Origin: Margaritifera margaritifera
Lineage: Eukaryota; Mollusca; Bivalvia; Unionida; Margaritiferidae
Reading direction: 5' to 3'
Length of the DNA: 64,000 nucleotides
Assembly (NCBI GenBank): GCA_029931535.1
Contig: JAQPZY010001695.1
Location: 4,592,501 to 4,656,500, forward strand
The notes under the pieces are model-generated. The model was not told the DNA's origin. It saw only the letters and a program-made list of their open reading frames with translations, and did not search any database. The translations under genes were made by a program, and so were the position numbers. This document shows, in pieces, positions 60,209-64,000 of this stretch. Within the stretch, counting starts at the first letter, position 1, and each line of letters opens with the position of its first letter.

Positions 60209-63200
60209 ATACATACTGCTGAACTTTACAATACTCTTAAACTTGATCTTAGATATTCAGACAGAACTACTTTGGAAGCAGGAAGCACAGAATAATCTAC
60301 AGATTATGATTATATATTTTTTTTGTAAAATAAAAGCACTTCTAAAGACAGTAAATTCTTTTGTTGCTTAAAAGAAAATGTTGATCTGATTTTGCTACAT
60401 TTTAACACTATATGAAGCTCATAGATTCAGCCTATTAAATGTCAGGTAGGAAGCAAGACTTTTGGCTTTATGTAAATAATCAACTCTCACAGATTAATTA
60501 ATTAGTACATAACACACTAAAAATCAATATAATCAAAATATTCTTACCATATCCTATCAGATAGTAGAACTTCATAGAGCCCTGGTTTATATCACGTACT
60601 TCTGTCAGCATGCGATACAAGTGCAAAATGTCCACAAACAGCCATGAAAACCCAGCCATGTAGAAATAATGCAGGGTGATGGCAATCAGGCGACAGAACA
60701 GCTGCAAAGAGACAATAATTCTAAACCTTACAATTCCAATAACTGGGAACAACTGCTGATACCAAGTGTAATTTTGTGTTTTGGAGATGACAATGCCTGT
60801 CTTTCTCACATCTAAATTTTTTTTCTATTTGTTTCAGAGCTCTAGATAAGATTTTAATATTTTGGATATTTTACTCCCTGGTTTGGAAACAATTTGGCTT
60901 TTTATAATTTCAATACAGAATTTTATGAAGACCACATTAAAATGCTTACCATGCCTTTCCATCATGATTGAGAACTATCATTTCAAACCTGCACTTGGCA
61001 AGAGAGTAATGAGACTAGAAAATAATATTTTTTTCTTTCAATGATAATATTTAGGAGCAGTGATCCAATTACAATATTTTCTTTATACTAGGCAAAATAA
61101 TGTTCTGATCTTGGAGCTGAACAATTATGAATACCAAATTTCTCACCTCTTTTTCAGTTTTGTTGACACCGATGAGGAAGGCTAGCTCTGCAACAAATAT
61201 AACAAAGACAAGGTTGATGTGGATGCTGTTAGAGTTGGACTGGATTCGCTTGAAGATAAAGAAGATCAGGAAACAGGCCAAAAGGGACACCATAGAGATG
61301 ATAAGAGCAATGTATGTTATCACCTCCAGAGAGATGGCTGCTTCTTCCACATACTGCAAAGGAAACGAGTGAATTAATACACAGTCCCTTGCTAAAGCAA
61401 ACATTCCTACTACCAAATGTTACAAATACCAATCCTGGACACCCTGTTATACATTCTTTTTGATTAAATACTCTTATAAAAAAACTTCCCACCATAACAA
61501 TGATTTATATGATTTAAAACTGTCTGTCAAGTCAATGGATTCATTTACTTTGATAGGCCCGAGTATGATAATTGGTTAAAATCAGGTGCATGTCACACTA
61601 GGACAAAAATCGTTATGGTATAATCTTACTGTCAAAAATAGATTATTATAATGTGAAATTTCATAACAATGAACAAGTAACAACAAGATTTTCACCATGG
61701 TTTCTATGGTGGCCATACTTGAGGTCAGATCGGCACCATTTTCATTTAGGACTAACTACATATCATAATCAGTCTTCTGGTGAAAACCCCATGTCAATAT
61801 GACTTTTCATTTAGGAGGAGTAGCAATAACAAGATTTTGAAGATGGCTGCCATGGTGGCGATATGGGATGTCAGACTAGCACCATTTTCATTCACTATGA
61901 CAGGCCTGATTATGATAATTGGTTAAAATCAAGTGTATGTCACATTAAGACAAAAATGATTAAGGCATAATCTAACTGAATGAAATACACATTTTTATAA
62001 TGTGAAAGTTCATAATGTTGAAAGTACATGCAAAGTCGATTATATCTGGATACAAAAGTGCGTACAAGTCTATTATATCTGGATACAAAAGTGCGTACAA
62101 GTCTATTATATCTGGATACAAAAGTGCATACAAGTTTATGATACCATCAAACCAATATCCCAGAGAAGAAGAAAAAGAGGGAAAAGTTGAAAAAATGGAT
62201 GTCATCTTATGGATTTTAAAAAACAACCTAAAACAACCTAACCAGTCTAGCAGATTGGTTAAAATCCACATTTTTTAAAATGTTTGTCCAAGTGATAAAT
62301 TATATTCATATAAGAAAATAATGCAAATAGAAATCAAACTGTTCTCATAGTAAATACATCATGAAACATACCTCTGTGTCTGCTATGTCCATCAATATGG
62401 CATAACTGGTCATGTGACTGCAGGAACACTCCACAAATTTATCCCCATTCAGTTCATATCTTCTGTTCTCAGAGCAGCCTGAAACTGACCATTGGCCACT
62501 GGAAAAAAATAGAAAAAATGTGTAGGTAAATTCTGTGACACATTATTACTGCATTGCTCACTTGCATAAACCCATATCATAATATTTTCAAAGTCAACAC
62601 ATGTAATAAAACATTATGACCTCACAAACGATGTCGTTACACCATGCAAGACCAAAGCATGTCTGTGGCATCCAAATGTATTGCAAAGCCATTTCACTAC
62701 ACTCTTATGTAGTTTCATTGAATAAAATCATCATTTATTGCCATGTGATAAAAGGAAGATTCAATTTATGAAGCTTGTTACAAAATGTAAATCTTTTTGC
62801 TCATTAAGGCTTGCAAAAAATAAAAACAATATTTGACTCATTTCATAAATTTCATTGGAAATGAGCATTCATGAATGATTCTCTGGAAGTTTTCTTTTTT
62901 AAAAACTTTTGTGTAATGTCAACTGTCAACTGGAACATCCTCAGCCCTTTTCAACACATGCCAGAACAGTGCCATAAACATTACATTATAAGCCCACCCC
63001 ATGTTTAATAGTCCCTTATGTATGCACGAGAAGGGAATGGTTGACAAATAGGTCTCAATTAGCTCGATCTGTGGTCAAGGTATGTAGCCTTGAACTAAAT
63101 TTACTGTGCAGAGACCTTTATTTTATTATTAGACTTTATTAGACTTCAGTCTCAGTGGCCTTGACCTTTGACCTTTCCACCCCACAATCAAAAGCTTTCT

Positions 63201-63965
63201 TCCTTACTGTAAGTGCAAACCATCCATAAAGCTTTGTCCTAGTCAATGATGTAGAACTAATATTACTGTGTGGAAATAACTGGTCTTCTTTCAGTCATAA
63301 TAACCCTAACCTTTGACCTTCAGACCCCAAACCTGACAGACTTCTTCCTTACTACAAATGCAAGCTATTTACAAAGTTTGGTAACATCAGATGCTGGAGT
63401 ATTCCAGTTATTGTATAAAAACTAAATTGGGAACTTAGGTACAGACAGATGGACTCTCGTTTAAAGCCATTAAGCCCATGGTCATTATTATGTCACAGTC
63501 TCAGTGATGTCACAATGACTCAATGATGTGTCATCACCAATAGCTATGTAAGGAATAGTTTGAGGCTAATGAAACTGAATGATTGTTCTATATAAGCAGG
63601 TGTCCCATATGAGCATGTGTTCTTTATATGAAGGTGTCTGCTAAAGCACATGCCCTTTATATGAAAGTGTCTGCTATGACATGTGTGCTTTATATGAATG
63701 TGCCGGCTACAGCATGTATCCTTTATATGAATGTGTAGCCAGGTATCACTATGATATATGACATGACTTGATTCATTAGAGCTCGATTTACCTTTCTGTA
63801 TATGACCAAAAGACACACTGAGGGCTTGTTCTATTAACATTCTGGAGCTGTTTGAAGGTCAAGTTCACTGGATCTGCAAGTGAGCCCGTCACATTCTTCC
63901 CTTTGTCTCTCAGGATGATACTGAACACTGGACTGTTCACAGACATTGGTCTGCCTTCTTTGTTT
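35290..63965 (-). CDS. CELSR: Flamingo/CELSR seven-pass cadherin (adhesion GPCR), 3' part, 15 coding exons
   Basis: This is a core planar cell polarity receptor: a giant protocadherin at the plasma membrane that binds itself across cell contacts and works with Frizzled and Vangl. Only the C-terminal ~668 residues of a protein normally near 3,000 are here. Domain order: end of GAIN (63.9 kb), GPS with paired Cys and CSHMTSYAILMD (62.4 kb), TM1-TM2 (61.2 kb), TM3 and start of TM4 (60.6 kb), rest of TM4 (60.0 kb), ECL2 FCWLS and TM5 WSFAGP (59.3 and 58.8 kb), TM6-TM7 (58.2 kb), juxtamembrane basic helix (56.9 kb), Ser/Thr-rich tail (54.1 kb), acidic SSHSSDEDDEFD block (52.0 kb), then tail exons to HETSV. 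LTEVRDINQGSMKFYYLIGY and the acidic tail block single out CELSR from latrophilins and other adhesion GPCRs. All 15 exons join in one frame with consistent phases. The ectodomain exons lie beyond the right edge. Confidence 0.96.
35636..36530. repeat. 38-bp minisatellite, ~23 copies
   Basis: The unit starts atccagtgagttagtggtct; two main variants (gtaattgcatcc and ggagttgcaccc) alternate, with degeneration at the right end. It lies in the CELSR exon 14-15 intron. Confidence 0.97.
36531..37330. other. CELSR intron
   Basis: No exon seen. A MITE-like pair (acccatttataacacac and ataagtgggttccaatg) spans ~36930-37085. Confidence 0.4.
37335..37605. repeat. ~25-bp degenerate minisatellite
   Basis: The unit is around acagtacacatatgccatct; it produces meaningless repetitive ORFs on both strands. 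Confidence 0.88.
37689..39215 (-). mobile_element. Pearl/Helitron-like element with tandem core, family 1
   Basis: On the - strand it starts near tctactggtcatagacc (39.2 kb), runs through about nine ~140-147 bp units (caagatggccactgtggtgg, gaccaactagacatcat motifs on +), and ends at 37689 with hairpin agtccct-ttg-agggact directly followed by CTTG and then T. A hairpin followed by CTRR is the 3' mark of Helitrons. There is no coding capacity. Confidence 0.6.
39621..39774 (-). CDS. CELSR: CELSR exon 14: tail
   Basis: With the acceptor ctgtag it enters in phase 1 and encodes RRDFILPPKRTDSLRNDSVN up to RGSISSEDS. A consensus donor gtaagtg lies two bases into the last codon. If not spliced, translation stops at once after EDSV (stop 39617-39619). 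A second cag acceptor four bases downstream would break the frame from exon 12 or 13. Confidence 0.8.
39950..40660. other. CELSR intron, MITE-like fragments
   Basis: The start 'acagtgaaacttcttttaaa' with gttgggaccaggaaat and ggtggccagttgag is a TIR-type dispersed repeat; a related end lies at ~40625-40650. Confidence 0.4.
40660..42630. other. CELSR exon 13-14 intron
   Basis: No exon seen. A fragment of a palindromic dispersed repeat lies at 41934-42075 (agtatcatttatttttgttg, aattcgtggtttt). Confidence 0.4.
42637..42755. repeat. 29-bp minisatellite, 4 copies
   Basis: Perfect copies of a unit starting cagtaattagtgtatataca. Confidence 0.96.
43255..43372. repeat. Dispersed palindromic repeat fragment
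   Basis: It has ttaaattcatggttcagggc and cacaaaaattggtaccccac with an end atgatactacagtac. Relatives lie at 41.9 and 59.1 kb. Confidence 0.5.
43434..43625 (+). mobile_element. tRNA-derived SINE
   Basis: The head is cagtggctcagtggttagca, the B box aggttcaaatccgaac; the body has cttgggcaaggcaattttta and ends tgtgccaaaaaacatcaaac. Confidence 0.85.
43626..45240. other. CELSR intron, no feature seen
   Basis: AT-rich sequence with no array, exon or clear transposon. Confidence 0.45.
45245..45795. repeat. 77-bp compound minisatellite
   Basis: Each unit is a 26-bp and a 51-bp part that both begin gtcaacagaactggctgtgt. About six units; both edges decay. Confidence 0.93.
45932..46132 (-). CDS. CELSR: CELSR exon 13: symmetric 201-bp tail exon
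   Basis: The acceptor tatttttgcag is strong; the donor ATAG-gtacac is weak. It encodes a Gln/Asn/Ser-rich stretch including NIPGQNNLGHWPGDPQFNNS and ends TPEYI. Reading past the weak donor adds GTLSFGSLGGYTHVMKR and a stop at 45879, so it may be a cassette exon or an alternative last exon. Confidence 0.75.
   Translation of the reverse strand, partial: LCHSNLQSTIYLVRIIWDIGQEIPSLTTVSKLVIRSSMFLIKTPFPVFQTHCLVFSLMSHYRHQST
46140..46789. other. CELSR exon 12-13 intron
   Basis: No exon seen. A MITE-like piece is at ~46290-46400 (gtaagtcagcccctttg, ttataagtcggggtgaatgg). Confidence 0.4.
46790..47330. repeat. 55-bp minisatellite, ~10 copies
   Basis: The unit contains cctgtctttgatcttacatg and gttgagtggcattcaataca; some copies lack three bases of gttgtta. 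Confidence 0.96.
47535..47846. repeat. 28-bp minisatellite, ~11 copies
   Basis: Almost identical units starting gatatggcatatgaatatat; only a cagtct/cagttt variant is seen. Confidence 0.97.
47916..48530. repeat. 28-bp minisatellite, ~22 copies, hairpin monomer
   Basis: The unit is attaaacctttcaaacaatt plus gaaattga. Each contains ttt-caa and ttg-aaa arms around acaa, so every monomer can fold. Confidence 0.97.
48545..48720 (+). mobile_element. tRNA-derived SINE
   Basis: It is close to the 34.67 kb copy: gatagctgaggtggtggaat, ggttgcaggtttgatatcca, then gcccaggttgactgcctcag and cttgggaaagccactta. Confidence 0.78.
48862..49062. repeat. 42-bp minisatellite, ~4-5 copies
   Basis: The unit has gatataagatgtatttgact and gatatgaggtgtatatatga. 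It generates an apparent 165-aa ORF (48757-49254, -) with HIYTSYQSNTSY repeats that is not a gene. Confidence 0.94.
49438..50806. repeat. 44-bp minisatellite, ~31 copies, with higher-order repeat
   Basis: The unit has gatgtgactgtagacacagg and gtacagtttgtacatctcta. A block of nine variant monomers (~393 bp) recurs: the variant gtagtttgtacatctc followed by gatgcgactg is at ~49695 and ~50090. The right third is nearly uniform. Confidence 0.97.
50807..51383. other. CELSR exon 12-13 intron, exon-proximal part
   Basis: A small degenerate ~22-bp repeat lies at ~50995-51085 (atgtgaatgatat, ggtgcatatg). Nothing else seen. Confidence 0.5.
51384..51437 (-). CDS. CELSR: CELSR exon 12: 54-bp charged exon
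   Basis: It encodes EEAKEQARQKKREQEESI, a highly charged, probably helical segment. Its length is a multiple of three and it is flanked by phase 1 introns, so it can be skipped in frame. Acceptor ccattgcag, donor gtaata. Confidence 0.85.
   Translation of the reverse strand, partial: KRQKNKLGRKRENRKNQ
51941..52108 (-). CDS. CELSR: CELSR exon 11: acidic tail block
   Basis: It encodes NDSDSDSEMSIGRASLDLAS, then SHSSDEDDEFDIGPNWEKQL. Vertebrate CELSR tails carry a comparable acidic Ser/Asp block followed by a W-containing stretch, which supports the family call. Acceptor aatttcag, donor gtatgg. Confidence 0.92.
52238..53020. repeat. 45-47 bp minisatellite, ~17 copies, with higher-order repeat
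   Basis: The unit has cctcatataacatgggtatg and gatcccattatagcatgg. A 273-bp block of six monomers, marked by the variant ccatctcttagcatgg, occurs twice (starts ~52458 and ~52731) and yields two near-identical 60-aa ORFs exactly 273 bp apart. Confidence 0.96.
53021..53911. other. CELSR exon 10-11 intron
   Basis: No exon, array or clear transposon seen. Confidence 0.45.
53912..54167 (-). CDS. CELSR: CELSR exon 10: Ser/Thr-rich tail
   Basis: It encodes AHRSALAYRNDSSVDNGLQR, a run rich in Ser and Thr, and YPKKSGLSPNVYSYDQPVDK. Acceptor tacttgcag, donor gtaaat, phase 1 exit. The low-complexity STTSTTSHSTS stretch is a likely phosphorylated linker (inference). Confidence 0.88.
54345..54972. repeat. 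29-bp minisatellite, ~21 copies, hairpin monomer
   Basis: The unit is aactatgataaataacacag plus tattgtgtt. Arms aacaca and tgtgtt flank gtat. Copies vary in cac/caca and c/t positions. Confidence 0.96.
54965..55275. repeat. 44-bp minisatellite, ~7 copies
   Basis: The unit has aatgagaatttgacttgtct and ccatgagattaactatgata. It shares the aactatgata core of the adjoining 29-bp array, with two alternating variants (gacttg and ggctgg). Confidence 0.95.
55276..56828. other. CELSR exon 9-10 intron
   Basis: No exon seen. A MITE-like end pair spans ~56430-56525 (aaaggccacccctcttatat, ggtggcattataagaggggg). Confidence 0.4.
56829..56924 (-). CDS. CELSR: CELSR exon 9: juxtamembrane segment
   Basis: A 32-codon exon, phase 0 at both ends, encoding IRFELKKLWFWCQGKKLERD and DVLGGTRSSIYS. 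It is a basic amphipathic start of the cytoplasmic tail. Acceptor ctgtttccag, donor gtaagc. Confidence 0.9.
57606..57800 (-). mobile_element. tRNA-derived SINE
   Basis: On the - strand: gtggctcagtggttagcatg, gggttcgaatcctacc (intact B box), and a body with cttgggcaaggcactttact. It is the best preserved head in the window. Confidence 0.88.
57795..57960. repeat. 22-bp minisatellite, ~8 copies
   Basis: The unit is gtaacaaattgtatatattt plus at. It abuts the SINE head, whose last bases (gtaacaa) look like the first monomer. Confidence 0.93.
58155..58323 (-). CDS. CELSR: CELSR exon 8: TM6 and TM7
   Basis: It encodes LLLWGITWVFGLLAVNYNIP (TM6) and LHYLYAIFTCTLGVCISLAY (TM7), ending ILGNNK. Acceptor cttttccag, donor gtaaat. 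Confidence 0.96.
58727..58806 (-). CDS. CELSR: CELSR exon 7: TM5 end and intracellular loop 3
   Basis: It encodes IHIFTFVIAVKASCREKISV and SDIGLL plus a split Arg codon. Acceptor cttcttcag, donor gtaaga. Confidence 0.9.
58990..59205. repeat. Dispersed palindromic repeat (fold-back type)
   Basis: The left half has accatgaaattcattttcat and gtatttaaatttgtggattt; the right half has the inverted-type acccacggaaattggtaccc and ends aattcacagta. Fragments occur at 1.6, 41.9 and 43.3 kb. Confidence 0.5.
59231..59297 (-). CDS. CELSR: CELSR exon 6: ECL2 and TM5 start
   Basis: It encodes CWLSMEDKFIWSFAGPITIA then VM. The CWLS and WSFAGP blocks are strongly conserved in CELSR. Acceptor tttcatttcag, donor gtaaat. 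Confidence 0.95.
59952..60027 (-). CDS. CELSR: CELSR exon 5: TM4
   Basis: It encodes VIPGIIVSLAVGLSTDSYKS and DTNKP, ending in a split Phe codon. Acceptor cttcttgcag, donor gtaagt. Confidence 0.93.
60127..60199. repeat. (AT)n microsatellite, 73 bp
   Basis: Uninterrupted AT repeat in the CELSR exon 4-5 intron, followed by a short acacatacatac tract. Confidence 0.99.
60548..60701 (-). CDS. CELSR: CELSR exon 4: TM3 and start of TM4
   Basis: It encodes LFCRLIAITLHYFYMAGFSW, then HLYRMLTEVRDINQGSMKFY. The Cys is the conserved TM3 cysteine that pairs with ECL2. The HLYRMLTEVR-D block is diagnostic of CELSR. Acceptor ctctttgcag, donor gtaaga. Confidence 0.97.
61147..61353 (-). CDS. CELSR: CELSR exon 3: TM1 and TM2
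   Basis: This 69-codon exon has phase 0 at both ends. TM1 is around ITYIALIISMVSLLACFLIF and TM2 around INLVFVIFVAELAFLIGV; it ends NKTEKE. Acceptor cctttgcag, donor gtgaga. Confidence 0.96.
61548..62012. repeat. Direct repeats flanking a family 1 core insert
   Basis: Blocks at ~61548-61670 and ~61896-62012 are diverged copies (tatgataattggttaaaatc, taatgtgaaa-ttcataa). Between them lie about 1.5 units of core-repeat family 1 (agatggctgccatggtgg, gcaccattttcatt). Confidence 0.7.
62034..62133. repeat. 33-bp minisatellite, 3 copies
   Basis: The unit has caagtctattatatctggat and acaaaagtgcgta. Confidence 0.95.
62372..62498 (-). CDS. CELSR: CELSR exon 2: GPS motif
   Basis: It encodes GQWSVSGCSENRRYELNGDK, then VECSCSHMTSYAILMDIADTE. 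The Cys/Trp pattern is a GPCR proteolysis site. The residues at the usual HL/T cut position read H-M-T. Acceptor ttttttccag, donor gtatgt. Confidence 0.95.
62520..63560. other. CELSR exon 1-2 intron
   Basis: It contains ccttgacctttgacctt-type decayed repeat stretches at ~63050-63360 but no exon. Confidence 0.45.
63595..63735. repeat. ~30-bp degenerate minisatellite, ~5 copies
   Basis: The unit has ctttatatgaatgtgt and ctgctacagcatgtg; it ends ~55 bp from CELSR exon 1. Confidence 0.88.
63792..63965 (-). CDS. CELSR: CELSR exon 1 in window: GAIN domain end
   Basis: The acceptor tttatacacag precedes codons for NKEGRPMSVNSPVFSIILRD; the donor is gtaaatc. It holds three N-glycosylation sequons (NVT, NLT, NRT) and the start of the GPS, PQCVFWSY. 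More exons continue beyond the right edge of the window. Confidence 0.92.
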
Positions 63966-64000
63966 CTGTGTATAAACAAAAGACATTTATTCTGAAATTT

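Noticed and set aside
59973..60295. ORFs made of Ile-Tyr repeats
   Set aside because: They are translations of the AT microsatellite.

Overview
This is animal nuclear DNA, AT-rich, with small exons, GT-AG introns and a heavy repeat load. The mix of tRNA-headed SINEs, nonautonomous elements with 130-160 bp core repeats (the 'pearl' type known from bivalves), DIRS-like retrotransposon remnants and many minisatellites points to a lophotrochozoan, most likely a bivalve mollusc. The species cannot be named from the sequence alone.

Two real genes are supported, converging on the middle. On the + strand, six exons between 5,495 and 24,999 encode the last 206 residues of the mitochondrial processing peptidase beta subunit (PMPCB, M16 family). 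Its earlier exons, with the zinc site, are upstream of the window. On the - strand, fifteen coding exons between 63,965 and 35,290 encode about 668 C-terminal residues of a Flamingo/CELSR seven-pass cadherin (adhesion GPCR): end of the GAIN domain, GPS, seven membrane helices and a long cytoplasmic tail. All exon phases join in frame. The last coding exon is only 25 bp and gives a C-terminus ending HETSV, a class I PDZ ligand.

The rest is intron and intergenic sequence. The left part (1-29 kb) carries decayed transposons: a pogo/Tigger-like DDE fragment, a broken piggyBac-like N-terminus, three DIRS-like remnants (two +, one -) with inverted-repeat ends, TA-flanked MITEs, SINEs and three blocks of pearl-type repeats. 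A stretch of about 5.7 kb (29.6-35.3 kb) lacks clear tandem arrays and may be the CELSR 3' UTR. The CELSR introns (35-63 kb) hold most of the minisatellites, with monomers of 22 to 77 bp; some have higher-order structure and some have hairpin-forming monomers. By rough sum tandem arrays cover about one sixth of the window. No CRISPR array, rRNA or functional tRNA gene was seen.
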